Assembly (NCBI RefSeq): GCF_010994375.1
Contig: NZ_WHMA01000004.1
Location: 101,217 to 165,216, forward strand
Length of the DNA: 64,000 bases
Direction: 5' to 3'
Origin: Halomonas sp. NO4
GTDB lineage: Bacteria; Pseudomonadota; Gammaproteobacteria; Pseudomonadales; Halomonadaceae
Position 1 is the first letter of the stretch. Every line of letters starts with the position of its first letter. Both the position numbers and the translations under genes were made by a program. This document shows positions 37,589-47,953 of this stretch, one piece after another. The notes under the pieces were generated by a model, which searched no databases, was not told the DNA's origin, and saw only the letters and a program-made list of their open reading frames with translations.

Positions 37589-38317
37589 ATGGCTCGCCGT
37601 CCGGCCCCCAAGAAGCGCGGCGCCAGCACCCGCCGGCGCACCCCGCAGCGTCGCGACGGGTTCCGCCTGCCCGGTTGGCTGTGGGGCATCGGCGGGCTGG
37701 TGGCAGGCTTCCTGCTCGCCCAGCACCAGCACGGCACGGCGCCCTGGCAGGAAGGCAGCGACTCGCCGCTGGCCACCCTGCTGCCCCGCTCGGCGCCCCC
37801 GGAGGCGCCCGAGCCTGCCGCACGCCCCCAGGAGCAGGAGCCGACAGAGCCGCGCATGCCCACCTTCGAGTTCTACACCCTGCTGCCGGAGTCGGAGGTG
37901 ATCGCCCCGCGCGGTGAGGTGGGCGCTCCCGCACCCCCGTCGCCCCCGCCGAACACAGGCGAGCAGCCCCCGGGCGACGACCCCATCGCCCGGATCATCG
38001 CCGCCAACCAGGTGACGGATACCTCGGCGGCGGATGCCGAGCCCCCCGCGGCGGCCACCGAGACCGCAAGCGAAGCGGGAACCCGCTACATGCTTCAGGC
38101 CGCCTCCTTCCGCGAGCCCAGCGACGCCCAGCAGTTGCAAAGCCGCCTGCGTAATTTGAGCCTGGTGGCCCAGGTCAGCCAGGTGCAGACCAGCGGCGGC
38201 GAGACCTGGCACCGCGTGCAGGTGGGCCCCTACGACGACACCCGCGAGCTCAACCGCGCCCAGGACCTGATGGTGACACAGGGGATCGAGCCGCTGCTGA
38301 TCCGCCTGCAGAACTAG
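37589..38317 (+). CDS. SPOR-domain cell-division protein (FtsN-like)
   Basis: The 242-residue protein has a basic cytoplasmic N-terminus (PAPKKRGASTRRRTPQRR), one transmembrane helix (about residues 29-46), a long proline-rich periplasmic linker and a C-terminal SPOR domain (from about residue 164: YMLQAASFREPSDAQQLQ, WHRVQVGPY). SPOR domains bind denuded septal glycan. In Pseudomonas the argS-adjacent homologue is also an FtsN-type SPOR protein, but this one could be a paralogue, so no symbol is given. Confidence 0.88.
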   Translation: MARRPAPKKRGASTRRRTPQRRDGFRLPGWLWGIGGLVAGFLLAQHQHGTAPWQEGSDSPLATLLPRSAPPEAPEPAARPQEQEPTEPRMPTFEFYTLLPESEVIAPRGEVGAPAPPSPPPNTGEQPPGDDPIARIIAANQVTDTSAADAEPPAAATETASEAGTRYMLQAASFREPSDAQQLQSRLRNLSLVAQVSQVQTSGGETWHRVQVGPYDDTRELNRAQDLMVTQGIEPLLIRLQN

Positions 38318-38372
38318 GAAGCCACTGATTCATTGCGGCGCTCGACGACCCACAAGGACGCGAGAAGTGCGT

Positions 38373-38393
38373 AGGTTCGTCGGGAACGAACCT
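38373..38393. terminator. Hairpin between the SPOR gene and hslV
   Basis: An 8-bp perfect stem (AGGTTCGT / ACGAACCT) with a 5-nt loop about 55 bp after the SPOR stop; no U-tract, so termination is only possible. Confidence 0.35.
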
Positions 38394-38432
38394 CGCTATC
38401 CTGATCGCCGGCCGCCTCGAATGGCGCATATC

Positions 38433-38496
38433 CTTGAATTCCACCCGGGGCGCCCGCACCTTTTCACCAGCTCATTCACGGCGCCCTCGGGCGCCG
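38433..38496 (+). promoter_or_regulatory. Candidate heat-shock promoter and 5'-UTR hairpin of hslVU
   Basis: CTTGAA at 38433-38438 matches the sigma-32 -35 element, with a CCCGCACC-like -10 some 15 bp later (5 of 8 to CCCCATNT). Downstream, CGGCGCCC-TC-GGGCGCCG (38479-38496) would form an 8-bp hairpin in the hslV leader. hslVU is heat-shock controlled in E. coli. Confidence 0.4.
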
Positions 38497-38545
38497 AAAG
38501 TCATCGGGAGCGCGCTCTTCCCTGCTCCCTCAAGGAGTTCTCTCC

Positions 38546-39064
38546 ATGACCACCATCGTTTCCGTGCGCCGCGGCGACCAGGTCGCCCTGGCGGGTGACG
38601 GCCAGGTATCGCTGGGCAATACCGTGATGAAGGGCAACGCCAGCAAGGTGCGTCGCCTCTACCGCGGCCAGGTGCTGGCCGGCTTCGCCGGCGGCACCGC
38701 CGACGCCTTCACCCTCTTCGAGCGCTTCGAGGCACAGCTCGAGAAGCACCAGGGCAACCTGGTCAAGGCCGCCGTGGAACTCGCCAAGGACTGGCGCACC
38801 GACCGCGCCCTGCGCCGCCTCGAGGCGCTGCTCGCGGTGGCCGACAAGCACGCCTCGCTGATCATCACCGGCAACGGCGACGTGGTGGAACCCGAGCGCG
38901 GCATCATCGCCATCGGCTCGGGCGGCAACTACGCCCTGGCCGCCGCCCGCGCCCTGCTCGAGAACACCGAGCTGCCGGCCCGCGAGATCACCGAGAAGTC
39001 GCTGGCGATCGCCGGCGACATCTGCGTGTTCACCAACCACCACGTCACCCTCGAAGAGCTCTGA
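38546..39064 (+). CDS. hslV: ATP-dependent protease subunit HslV (ClpQ)
   Basis: The 172-residue proteasome-like peptidase has its nucleophile at Thr2 ([11 protein letters not shown]), exposed by Met removal. The [16 protein letters not shown] and [14 protein letters not shown] segments are family signatures. It forms dodecamers capped by HslU hexamers. ATG follows AAGGAGTTCTCTCC, and hslU begins 2 bp after the stop. Confidence 0.98.
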   Translation: MTTIVSVRRGDQVALAGDGQVSLGNTVMKGNASKVRRLYRGQVLAGFAGGTADAFTLFERFEAQLEKHQGNLVKAAVELAKDWRTDRALRRLEALLAVADKHASLIITGNGDVVEPERGIIAIGSGGNYALAAARALLENTELPAREITEKSLAIAGDICVFTNHHVTLEEL

Positions 39065-39066
39065 TC

Positions 39067-40389
39067 ATGACCCAGATGACCCCCCGCGAGATCGTCCACG
39101 CCCTGGACCAGTACATCATCGGTCAGCAGGAGGCCAAGCGTGCCGTGGCCACCGCCCTGCGCAACCGCTGGCGGCGCATGCAGCTCGACGAGGACCTGCG
39201 CGCCGAGGTGACGCCCAAGAACATCCTGATGATCGGCCCCACCGGGGTGGGCAAGACCGAGATCGCCCGCCGCCTGGCCAAGCTGGCCAAGGCGCCCTTC
39301 ATCAAGGTGGAGGCGACCAAGTTCACCGAGGTGGGCTACGTGGGCCGCGACGTGGAATCGATCGTGCGCGACCTCACCGAGGCCGCCTTCAAGCTGGTGC
39401 GCGAGCAGGCCAAGGAGGAAGTGCGCCACCGCGCCGAGGACGCCGCAGAGGACCGCATCCTCGACGCCCTGCTGCCGCCGCCTCGCGGCCAGGAAGACCA
39501 GCCGCGCCAGGACAGCTCCACGCGCCAGACCTTCCGCAAGAAGCTGCGCGAGGGGCAGCTCGACGACAAGGAGATCGACGTCGAGATCACCCCGCAGGGC
39601 CCGGGCATCGACATCATGACCCCGCCCGGCATGGAGGAGATGACCAGCCAGCTGCAGAGCCTGTTCGCCGGCATGGGCAAGCAGAAGACCGAGACCCGCC
39701 GCGTGGCGGTCAAGGACGCCTTCGCCCTGCTGCGTGACGAGGAGGCCGCCAAGCTGGTCAACGAGGAGGAGATCAAGCACCGCGCCATCGAGGCGGTGGA
39801 GCAGCACGGCATCGTCTTTCTCGACGAGATCGACAAGGTGGCCAAGGGCAGCGGCCAGTCCAGCGGCGGCGAGGTCTCCCGAGAGGGCGTGCAGCGCGAC
39901 CTCCTGCCGCTGATCGAGGGCTCCACGGTCTCCACCAAGCACGGCATGGTGCGCACCGACCATATCCTGTTCATCGCCTCGGGCGCCTTCCACCTCTCGC
40001 GCCCCTCCGACCTGATCCCGGAACTGCAGGGTCGCCTGCCGATCCGCGTCGAGCTCGATGCGCTCTCCCCCGAGGACTTCAAGCGCATCCTCACCGAGCC
40101 GTCCGCCTCGCTGACCAAGCAGTACCAGGCGCTGCTCGCCACCGAGGGGCTCGACGTCGAGTTCACCGAGGACGGCATCGAGCGCATCGCCGAGGTCGCC
40201 TGGAAGGTCAACGAGGGCACCGAGAACATCGGCGCCCGGCGCCTGCACACGGTGATGGAGCGCCTGCTCGAGGAGGCGTCGTTCAAGGGCACCGGCGTTG
40301 GCAACCCTCTGACCATCGACGCCGCCTACGTGGACTCGCAGCTCGGCGAGCTGGCCATGGACGAGGACCTGTCGCGGTATATCCTCTAG
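39067..40389 (+). CDS. hslU: ATP-dependent protease ATPase subunit HslU (ClpY)
   Basis: The 440-residue AAA+ unfoldase feeds substrates into HslV. Walker [10 protein letters not shown] is at about residues 58-66, the pore motif GYVGRDVES follows at about 92, and Walker B is IVFLDEIDK. The intermediate I domain (residues ~110-240) and C-terminal sensor [14 protein letters not shown] are present, and the C-terminus DEDLSRYIL is the conserved HslV-activating tail. Confidence 0.98.
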   Translation: MTQMTPREIVHALDQYIIGQQEAKRAVATALRNRWRRMQLDEDLRAEVTPKNILMIGPTGVGKTEIARRLAKLAKAPFIKVEATKFTEVGYVGRDVESIVRDLTEAAFKLVREQAKEEVRHRAEDAAEDRILDALLPPPRGQEDQPRQDSSTRQTFRKKLREGQLDDKEIDVEITPQGPGIDIMTPPGMEEMTSQLQSLFAGMGKQKTETRRVAVKDAFALLRDEEAAKLVNEEEIKHRAIEAVEQHGIVFLDEIDKVAKGSGQSSGGEVSREGVQRDLLPLIEGSTVSTKHGMVRTDHILFIASGAFHLSRPSDLIPELQGRLPIRVELDALSPEDFKRILTEPSASLTKQYQALLATEGLDVEFTEDGIERIAEVAWKVNEGTENIGARRLHTVMERLLEEASFKGTGVGNPLTIDAAYVDSQLGELAMDEDLSRYIL

Positions 40390-40413
40390 CATGAGGCCAT
40401 GCTGATTGGCCCT

Positions 40414-40499
40414 GTGGGAGGCGGTTCGACTTCAGCTCGTGATGAAGCAGCAGCCCGGGCGCCTGACGGCGCCTTCGCCCGGCAGAGCCGGCCTCCCAC
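40414..40499 (+). repeat. REPIN-like repeat, copy 2 (divergent left half)
   Basis: An 86-bp element with the same terminal inverted repeats GTGGGAGG / CCTCCCAC and an almost identical right half (GGCGCCTTCGCCCGGCAGAG) to copies 1 and 3. The left half differs (GTTCGACTTCAGCTCGTGATG). It lies 25 bp past hslU and before the DUF971 gene. Confidence 0.8.
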
Positions 40500-40526
40500 A
40501 GCGATGATGCAACACAGGAGGCCATC

Positions 40527-40910
40527 ATGACCGCCCCCATCCCCAGCAACGTCCACTATCACAAGCAGGCCCGCGAGCTGGAGCTCACCTACCCGGACGG
40601 CAAAAGCTACCGGCTGCCGGTGGAGTACCTGCGGGTCTTCTCGCCCTCCGCCGAGGTGCGCGGCCACGGCCCCGACAGCGCCACCCTGCAGGTGGGCAAG
40701 AAGTACGTGGGGCTCCAGAACATCACCCCCACGGGGCGCTACGCGCTCAAGCTGCACTTCGACGACGGCCACGACAGTGGCCTGTTCAGTTGGGACTACC
40801 TGTGGTGGCTGATCGAGAATCGCGAAGCCAACTGGGCCGACTATCTGCACCGCCTGGAGGAGGCCGGCGCCAGCCGCGAGCCGCTGGGCATCGAGATCAA
40901 GCAGCTGTAG
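40527..40910 (+). CDS. DUF971 (GBBH-like N-terminal domain) protein
   Basis: The 127-residue soluble protein matches DUF971, the small domain also found at the N-terminus of gamma-butyrobetaine hydroxylases and fused to some Mrp/ApbC Fe-S proteins. Typical blocks are [31 protein letters not shown] and [13 protein letters not shown]. Its function is unknown; iron or Fe-S linkage is only suggested by fusions. ATG follows ACAGGAGG. In Pseudomonas a homologue likewise precedes ubiE. Confidence 0.85.
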   Translation: MTAPIPSNVHYHKQARELELTYPDGKSYRLPVEYLRVFSPSAEVRGHGPDSATLQVGKKYVGLQNITPTGRYALKLHFDDGHDSGLFSWDYLWWLIENREANWADYLHRLEEAGASREPLGIEIKQL

Positions 40911-41032
40911 CGCACCGCGAGGGGCGCCGCCCCCACTCCCGTCAAGACAATCGCCGCCGGGGAAGGCTACAATATCGCGCATTCGAGGCAGGCAGTCCTG
41001 TCGATCACCGCAGCGATTCGGGAGCCCACGGC

Positions 41033-41788
41033 ATGAGCCCCAGCGACAAGCGCACCACCCACTTCGGCTACCAGGAAGTTCCGGTCGAGGAGAAGGCCTC
41101 GCGAGTGGCCCATGTCTTCCATTCCGTGGCGGCCCGCTACGACGTCATGAACGACCTGATGTCGCTGGGCATCCACCGCCTGTGGAAGCGGCTGACCATC
41201 GAGCGCGCCGGCGTGCGCCCCGGCCACAGCGTGCTCGACATCGCCGGCGGCACCGGTGACCTGACACTGAAGTTCTCGCGCCTGGTGGGGCCGCGCGGTC
41301 GCGTGGTGCTGGCCGACATCAACGAATCGATGCTGCGGGTGGGCCGCGACAAGTTGCTCGACAACGGCGTGGGCGGCAACGTCGAGTATGTCCAGGCCAA
41401 TGCCGAGACCTTGCCGTTTCCCGACAACACCTTCGACTGCATCACCATCGCCTTCGGGCTGCGCAACGTCACCGACAAGGACGCCGCCCTGCGCTCCATG
41501 ACCCGCGTGCTCAAGCCGGGGGGCCGCCTGCTGGTGCTGGAGTTCTCCCAGCCCGTCAACCCCCTGCTTTCCAAGGCCTACGACGAGTACTCCTTCCGCC
41601 TGCTGCCGAAAATGGGTGAGCTGGTGGCGGGCGACGCCGACAGCTACCGCTACCTGGCCGAGTCGATCCGCGTGCACCCCGACCAGGAGACCCTCAAGGG
41701 CATGATGGAGGCAGCCGGCCTGGAGCGGGTGGAGTACACCAATCTCACCGGCGGCATCGTCGCCCTGCACCGCGGCATCAAGTTATAA
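41033..41788 (+). CDS. ubiE: Ubiquinone/menaquinone C-methyltransferase UbiE
   Basis: The 251-residue SAM-dependent methyltransferase methylates the benzoquinol ring carbon (DDMQH2 synthesis). The family start [24 protein letters not shown] motif [17 protein letters not shown] (about residues 67-83) and [16 protein letters not shown] are present, and the C-terminus [14 protein letters not shown] is typical. Its stop overlaps the ubiJ start (TAATG), giving a ubiE-ubiJ-ubiB operon. Confidence 0.98.
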   Translation: MSPSDKRTTHFGYQEVPVEEKASRVAHVFHSVAARYDVMNDLMSLGIHRLWKRLTIERAGVRPGHSVLDIAGGTGDLTLKFSRLVGPRGRVVLADINESMLRVGRDKLLDNGVGGNVEYVQANAETLPFPDNTFDCITIAFGLRNVTDKDAALRSMTRVLKPGGRLLVLEFSQPVNPLLSKAYDEYSFRLLPKMGELVAGDADSYRYLAESIRVHPDQETLKGMMEAAGLERVEYTNLTGGIVALHRGIKL

Positions 41789-42411
41789 TGTTAGTGCTAG
41801 CCGCCATCGAGCGCACGCTCAACGCCCTGCTCGCCCGCGACCCAGCGGCCCCCTCGCGACTGGCCCGGCTGGCCGGCAGCCGCGTGCTGCTGCGCCTCGA
41901 GCACCCGCCCCTGGCCCTGCTGCTCTCCTTCCACGCCCAGGGCGTGGACCTGCTGCGCCTCGACGACGGCGACGACCCGGCCGCCGACGCCGTGGTGGAA
42001 GTCGACGCCGAAGCCCTGGGCGAACTGCTCGGCGGCGCCTCAGTGGAGCGCTTGATGTTCCAGGGGCGGCTCGCGGTGCGCGGCCGCGTTCATCTGCTCG
42101 AGGCGGTCCGCGAGCTGTTCCTCGACCTCGACCTGGACTGGGAGGGCGAACTGGCCCAGTGGCTCGGCGACATGCCGGCCCACAGCCTGGCCGAGGGGCT
42201 GCGCCGCATGGCGCGCTGGGGGCTGCGGGCCCGCCACGAGCTGACCGCCGACCTCGCCGAGTACGTCTTCGAGGAGGCGCGCCTGCTCCCCGGGCGCCAC
42301 CAGTTCGAGAACCTGCGCGACCACCTCACCGAACTCGAGGTGACCACCGACCGCCTGGAGGCCCGGCTGGCTCGGCTGCGTCGCCGCCTGGAGAGCGAGA
42401 CCGCCTCGTGA
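41788..42411 (+). CDS. ubiJ: Ubiquinone biosynthesis accessory factor UbiJ
   Basis: The 207-residue protein has an SCP2-type lipid-binding N-terminal domain ([22 protein letters not shown]) and a C-terminal coiled coil ([21 protein letters not shown]). UbiJ organises the soluble Ubi metabolon and binds the hydrophobic quinone intermediates in E. coli. Identity follows from the domain pattern and from its place between ubiE and ubiB, sharing one base with each. Confidence 0.94.
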   Translation: MLVLAAIERTLNALLARDPAAPSRLARLAGSRVLLRLEHPPLALLLSFHAQGVDLLRLDDGDDPAADAVVEVDAEALGELLGGASVERLMFQGRLAVRGRVHLLEAVRELFLDLDLDWEGELAQWLGDMPAHSLAEGLRRMARWGLRARHELTADLAEYVFEEARLLPGRHQFENLRDHLTELEVTTDRLEARLARLRRRLESETAS

Positions 42412-44036
42412 TGATGGCCCTGCGACTTGTGCGCATCTTCTGGGTGATCACCCGCTATCGCCTCGACACCCTGCTGCCACTGGCGCGCCTGCCCTGGCTG
42501 CTGCGCCTGCTCTTCGCGCTCTCGCCGCTGCGCCTGGTACCCCTGGGGCGCCACTCGCGCGGCGAGCGCCTGCGCCTGGCACTGGAGGCGCTCGGCCCCA
42601 TCTTCGTCAAGTTCGGCCAGCTGCTCTCCACGCGCCGCGACCTGCTGCCCGAGGACATCGCCGACGAGCTCCGGCGCCTCCAGGACCAGGTCCCGCCCTT
42701 CCCCGGCATCGAGGCGCGGGCGCTGGTGGAGGAAGAGCTCGAACTGCCGCTGAACCTCGCATTCGCTCACTTCGAGGCCGAACCGCTGGCGTCCGCCTCC
42801 ATCGCCCAGGTGCATGCCGCCCGGCTGCACAGCGGCGAGGAGGTGGTGGTCAAGATCATTCGCCCCGGCATCGAGCGGGTGATGCGCCAGGACATGGCGC
42901 TGATGTATCGCGTGGCCGCCGTGGTCGCGCATATCCCCGAGGCGCGTCGGCTACGCCCCGTGGAGGTGGTGCGCGACTACGAGGCGACGCTGTTCGACGA
43001 GCTAGACCTGCACAAGGAGGCCGCCAACACCTCCCAGCTCAAGCGCAACTTCAAGGATTCGCCCCTGCTCTTCGTGCCCGGCATCCACTGGAGCCACACG
43101 CGCCGCCGGGTGATGGTCCAGGAGCGCATCTACGGCATCCCGGTCGCCGACACCGCGGCGCTCAAGGCCCAGGGCACCGATCTCAAGAAGCTCGCCGAGC
43201 GCGGCGTGGAGATCTTCTTCACCCAGGTGTTCCGCGACAACTTCTTCCACGCCGACATGCACCCGGGCAACATCTTCGTCGCCCGCGAACACCCTCATGA
43301 CCCGCAGTACATCGCCATCGACTGCGGCATCGTCGGCAGTCTCACCCGGGAGGACCAGGACTACCTGGCGCGCAACCTGCTGGCCTTCTTCCACCAGGAC
43401 TACTACGAGGTCGCCGCGCTGCATATCGAATCCGGCTGGGTGGGCGAAGAGACCCGCGCCAACGAGTTCGCCGCCGCCATCCGCACGGTGTGCGAACCGA
43501 TTCTCGAGAAACCGCTCAAGGACATCTCCTTCGGCCAGGTGCTGCTGGGGCTCTTCCAGACCGCACGACGCTTCAACATGGAAGTGCAGCCACAGCTGGT
43601 GCTGCTGCAGAAGACCCTGCTCAACATCGAGGGGCTGGGCCGCCAGCTCTATCCCGACCTCGACCTCTGGACCACCGCCAAACCCTACCTGGAGCGCTGG
43701 ATGAAGGAGCGCGCCGGCGCCGGCGGGCTCTGGGAGTCGCTCAAGCGCCAGGCCCCGGAGCTGTCGCGCCAACTGCCCGAGCTGCCGGTGCTCGCCCATC
43801 AGGCACTCAGCCAGGTCGACCAGGAGCGGCGCCAGCGCAGCCGCCAGGCGATCGCGGTGACCCGCATCGGCGCCGAGCTCGAACAGGGGCGGCGCAGCCG
43901 GCGCCGCTTGCGCCTGGGCCTGCTGCTCATCGCCGTCGCCCTGGCTTGGCAGCCGCTCACCCAGTGGGCTGGCGATCAACCCTGGACGGTGCTCGGCGCG
44001 GGCGCCATCGGCCTGGCCCTGCTGCTCTGGCACTGA
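42411..44036 (+). CDS. ubiB: Ubiquinone biosynthesis protein UbiB
   Basis: The 541-residue member of the atypical ADCK/UbiB kinase-like family is needed for aerobic ubiquinone synthesis; its ATPase activity is thought to help extract lipophilic intermediates. Motifs: KxGQ region [19 protein letters not shown] (about residue 60-78), [11 protein letters not shown] replacing the P-loop, [19 protein letters not shown] and DCGIVG. Two C-terminal transmembrane helices (residues ~500-541) are visible. The start overlaps the ubiJ stop (TGATG); ATG at 42414 is an alternative. Confidence 0.97.
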   Translation: MMALRLVRIFWVITRYRLDTLLPLARLPWLLRLLFALSPLRLVPLGRHSRGERLRLALEALGPIFVKFGQLLSTRRDLLPEDIADELRRLQDQVPPFPGIEARALVEEELELPLNLAFAHFEAEPLASASIAQVHAARLHSGEEVVVKIIRPGIERVMRQDMALMYRVAAVVAHIPEARRLRPVEVVRDYEATLFDELDLHKEAANTSQLKRNFKDSPLLFVPGIHWSHTRRRVMVQERIYGIPVADTAALKAQGTDLKKLAERGVEIFFTQVFRDNFFHADMHPGNIFVAREHPHDPQYIAIDCGIVGSLTREDQDYLARNLLAFFHQDYYEVAALHIESGWVGEETRANEFAAAIRTVCEPILEKPLKDISFGQVLLGLFQTARRFNMEVQPQLVLLQKTLLNIEGLGRQLYPDLDLWTTAKPYLERWMKERAGAGGLWESLKRQAPELSRQLPELPVLAHQALSQVDQERRQRSRQAIAVTRIGAELEQGRRSRRRLRLGLLLIAVALAWQPLTQWAGDQPWTVLGAGAIGLALLLWH

Positions 44037-44066
44037 TCTTGATCCACCGCAATCGGAGCGCCCGTC

Positions 44067-44402
44067 ATGCGTGATATTCTCGACGAACTCTTCGACGTGC
44101 TGGCCAGCCGCCGCCACGCCGACCCTGCCGACTCCTACGTGGCCAGCTTGCATCACCGCGGTCTGAACAAGATACTCGAGAAAGTGGGCGAGGAAGCCAC
44201 CGAGACCCTGCTGGCAGCCAAGGATGCCGAGGGCGGCAGCGATGCCGAGCGCCAGGCGTTGATCGCCGAGACGGCCGACCTGTGGTTTCATAGCCTGGTG
44301 ATGCTTTCGCATCTGGGGCTCGACCACCGCGACGTGCTCGACGAGTTGGGGCGCCGCTTCGGCATTTCGGGGCACGAAGAGAAGGCCGCAAGGTCAAAGT
44401 GA
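44067..44402 (+). CDS. hisE: Phosphoribosyl-ATP pyrophosphatase HisE
   Basis: The 111-residue enzyme hydrolyses phosphoribosyl-ATP to phosphoribosyl-AMP in histidine biosynthesis. The MazG-like all-alpha signature [21 protein letters not shown] (near residues 33-53) and [18 protein letters not shown] are clear. In Pseudomonas, hisI (the next enzyme) lies directly before hisE between ubiB and tatA; here only 30 bp separate ubiB and hisE and hisI is absent. tatA follows. Confidence 0.96.
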   Translation: MRDILDELFDVLASRRHADPADSYVASLHHRGLNKILEKVGEEATETLLAAKDAEGGSDAERQALIAETADLWFHSLVMLSHLGLDHRDVLDELGRRFGISGHEEKAARSK

Positions 44403-44449
44403 ACGCGACATTCCGGCGCATCCGGAAACCCGAACCAGAGGTAACCTTC

Positions 44450-44719
44450 ATGTTAGGTGGTATCAGTATCTGGCAGCTGCTGATCGTACTCGGCATCATC
44501 ATCCTGATCTTCGGCACCAAGAAGCTGCGCAACGTGGGCAGCGACCTGGGCGGCGCCGTCAAGGGCTTCAAGCAGGCCGTCAACGAGGAAGACAAGGCGA
44601 AGGACAAGGAGGAGAACGCCCAGGCCAAGGTCTCCCACGAGGAGACGCCCAACACCTACGATGTGCGCGCCGAAGAGAAGCGCGAGGAGAAGGTCGAGGA
44701 TCGGGAAGAGCGCAAGTAA
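44450..44719 (+). CDS. tatA: Sec-independent translocase subunit TatA
   Basis: The 89-residue protein forms the variable-size pore for twin-arginine export. A short N-terminal transmembrane helix ([17 protein letters not shown]) runs into the amphipathic [21 protein letters not shown], with a charged cytoplasmic tail. ATG at 44450 has GAGGTAACC upstream. It precedes tatB by 6 bp. Confidence 0.97.
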   Translation: MLGGISIWQLLIVLGIIILIFGTKKLRNVGSDLGGAVKGFKQAVNEEDKAKDKEENAQAKVSHEETPNTYDVRAEEKREEKVEDREERK

Positions 44720-44725
44720 GCCGCC

Positions 44726-45151
44726 ATGTTCGATATCGGCTTTCTCGAACTGCTCCTGCTCGGGGTCGTGGGCCTTCTGGTGCTCGGCCCCGAACGGCTG
44801 CCTAAGGCCGCGCGCACGCTCGGGCTCTGGATCGGCAAGGTCAAGCGCACCGTCTCGGGCATGCAGAAGGAAATCAATGCCCAGCTCGAGGCCGAGGAGC
44901 TGCGCCAGAAGCTCAAGGAGCAGCAGACCAAGCTCGACAAGAGCCTCGGCAAGGCCAAGCGCGATGTGGAGCGACTCGCCGAGGAGGAGACGCCCCCGCG
45001 GCAGCGCGACGCCCCGGCATCCGGCGCCGACGCCGAGACCCCCAAGCCGGCCTCGGCGCGCCTCGATGACGCCCTGGCCAGCGTCAAGGATGACACCGTC
45101 AAGGACGACACCGCTTCCGCTGACGACAAGAGGGATGCCGCTTCCCGATGA
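44726..45151 (+). CDS. tatB: Sec-independent translocase subunit TatB
   Basis: The 141-residue protein forms the TatBC receptor for twin-arginine signal peptides. The N-terminal MFDIGFLELLLLGVVGLLVLGPERLPKAAR-type start (helix then GPERLP motif) distinguishes it from TatA. A long helical region and disordered acidic tail follow. Its end overlaps the tatC start (ATGA). Confidence 0.97.
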   Translation: MFDIGFLELLLLGVVGLLVLGPERLPKAARTLGLWIGKVKRTVSGMQKEINAQLEAEELRQKLKEQQTKLDKSLGKAKRDVERLAEEETPPRQRDAPASGADAETPKPASARLDDALASVKDDTVKDDTASADDKRDAASR

Positions 45152-45918
45152 GCGACTCCGATGACAAGCCGGAAATGGCGCAGACCCCGCTGATCGAACA
45201 CCTGGTGGAGCTGCGCTCGCGCCTGCTGCGCGCGGTGGTGGCCATCCTGGTGATCTTCCTGGCGCTCTACGCCTTCGCCAACGACATCTACACCTTCGTG
45301 GCCCAGCCGCTGATGGCGCTGCTGCCCGAGGGGTCGCAGATGATCGCCACCGAGGTGGCCTCGCCCTTCCTGGCCCCCTTCAAGCTGACCCTGGTAGTGG
45401 CGGTCTTCGCCGCTATCCCCTACGTGCTGCACCAGGCCTGGGCCTTCGTCGCCCCGGGCCTCTACGACAACGAGAAGGCGCTGGCCATGCCGATCCTGGC
45501 CTCCAGCGTGGCGCTCTTCTATGCCGGAGCTGCCTTCGCCTACTTCGTGGTCTTTCCGCTGCTGTTCGAGTTCTTCACCCAGACGGGGCCGGAGGACGTG
45601 GCGGTGATGACCGACATCAACCAGTACCTCAACTTCGTCCTGAAGCTGTTTTTCGCCTTCGGCGTGGCCTTCGAGATCCCCATCGCCACCTTCCTGCTGA
45701 TCGCCTCGGGCGCCACCACGGTGGAGAGCCTGTCGAAGAAGCGCCCCTACATCATTCTAGGCTGCTTCGTGATCGGTATGCTGCTCACCCCGCCGGACGT
45801 CATCTCGCAGAGCCTGCTGGCGGTGCCCATGTACCTGCTCTACGAGGTGGGCATCCTGTTCGGCCGGCTGGTGCGGCACCGCCGCAGGAGCGCGGAGGAC
45901 GAGGACAGCGAGGCGTAA
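45148..45918 (+). CDS. tatC: Sec-independent translocase subunit TatC
   Basis: The 256-residue inner-membrane protein has six predicted transmembrane helices and the signature PLIEHLVELRSRLLRAVV near the N-terminus and FGVAFEIPIATF in the fourth loop/helix region. It recognises the twin-arginine motif. It is the last gene of hisE-tatABC and is followed by a strong hairpin. Confidence 0.98.
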   Translation: MSDSDDKPEMAQTPLIEHLVELRSRLLRAVVAILVIFLALYAFANDIYTFVAQPLMALLPEGSQMIATEVASPFLAPFKLTLVVAVFAAIPYVLHQAWAFVAPGLYDNEKALAMPILASSVALFYAGAAFAYFVVFPLLFEFFTQTGPEDVAVMTDINQYLNFVLKLFFAFGVAFEIPIATFLLIASGATTVESLSKKRPYIILGCFVIGMLLTPPDVISQSLLAVPMYLLYEVGILFGRLVRHRRRSAEDEDSEA

Positions 45919-45955
45919 GCGCGACGCTTCAAGCTTGAAAATCAGCGAGCTCGAG

Positions 45956-45986
45956 AACGCCGCCATGGCCCTGCCATGGCGGCGTT
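45956..45986. terminator. Terminator between convergent tatC and elbB
   Basis: A 14-bp perfect stem (AACGCCGCCATGGC and its complement) with a CCT loop; each end has short A/T stretches, so it may serve both genes. Confidence 0.7.
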
Positions 45987-46020
45987 GTGGTTATCGCTTG
46001 CCGCTCCCGACGAAGCGAGA

Positions 46021-46683
46021 TCAAAGGTCCATCATCTCGTCGATGCGGTCGACCAGCTTGAAGATGCCGGTGGCCGCCTCGCTGATGCGGGTGGCGAGCA
46101 TATAGGCGGGCGTCGACACCACGCGGTTCTCGAAGTCGACCACGATATCCTCGACACCGCAGCTGCGGTGCAGGCCGCCCATGGCGCTGATGGCACCGGC
46201 GACCCCCGGGTCGTGGCCCACGGTGACGGCGATGCCCGGGCCCAGCAGCTTGGGCGCCAGCGCCGGACTGATGCACATCAGGCCGATGGGCTTGCGTGCC
46301 GAGTGGAAGTCCCCCACCACCTCGACCAGGCCGTCGTGCACCACCATGTCGCTGCCGGCCTCAGCGAAGTTCGACAGGTTCTTGGCGGCGCCGAAGCCGC
46401 CGGGCAGGATCACCGCGTCGAAGTCGTCGGCGTCCAGCCCCTCAAGGGAGTCAATGTCCCCCCGCGCCAGTCGCGCGGCCTCCACCAGCACGCTGCGCCT
46501 CTCCCCCGGGGCCACGGCACCGCTGTGATGGTCGATGACGTGGTGCTGCGGGATATCCGGGGCGAAGCAGCGATAGCTGATGCCCAGCTGATCGAGCCGC
46601 AGCAGGGTCAGCGTGGTCTCGTAGATCTCCGAGCCGTCCTGGACGCCGCAGCCCGACAGGATGACCGCCACCTGTTTACTCAT
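46021..46683 (-). CDS. elbB: Isoprenoid biosynthesis glyoxalase ElbB
   Basis: The 220-residue member of the DJ-1/PfpI family matches E. coli ElbB (217), a glyoxalase-like protein linked genetically to isoprenoid production. The N-terminal VAVILSGCGVQDGSEIYE, LPGGFGAAKNLSNFA, and the nucleophile-elbow Cys in IGLMCISPALAPKLLG are typical. ATG at 46683 follows GGAGGAGAG. Confidence 0.94.
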   Translation of the reverse strand: MSKQVAVILSGCGVQDGSEIYETTLTLLRLDQLGISYRCFAPDIPQHHVIDHHSGAVAPGERRSVLVEAARLARGDIDSLEGLDADDFDAVILPGGFGAAKNLSNFAEAGSDMVVHDGLVEVVGDFHSARKPIGLMCISPALAPKLLGPGIAVTVGHDPGVAGAISAMGGLHRSCGVEDIVVDFENRVVSTPAYMLATRISEAATGIFKLVDRIDEMMDL

Positions 46684-46753
46684 GCCTCTCTCCTCCAATG
46701 AGCGGCCCGCCCGTGGCAGGCCCGCGCCTCTCGCCTGAAAGGCAACACTGTAG

Positions 46754-47908
<1,155 letters not shown>

Positions 47909-47953
47909 CCGGAGGGCTGTGCCCTTCCGGTCCGCCGACAACAGAGAGAGACC

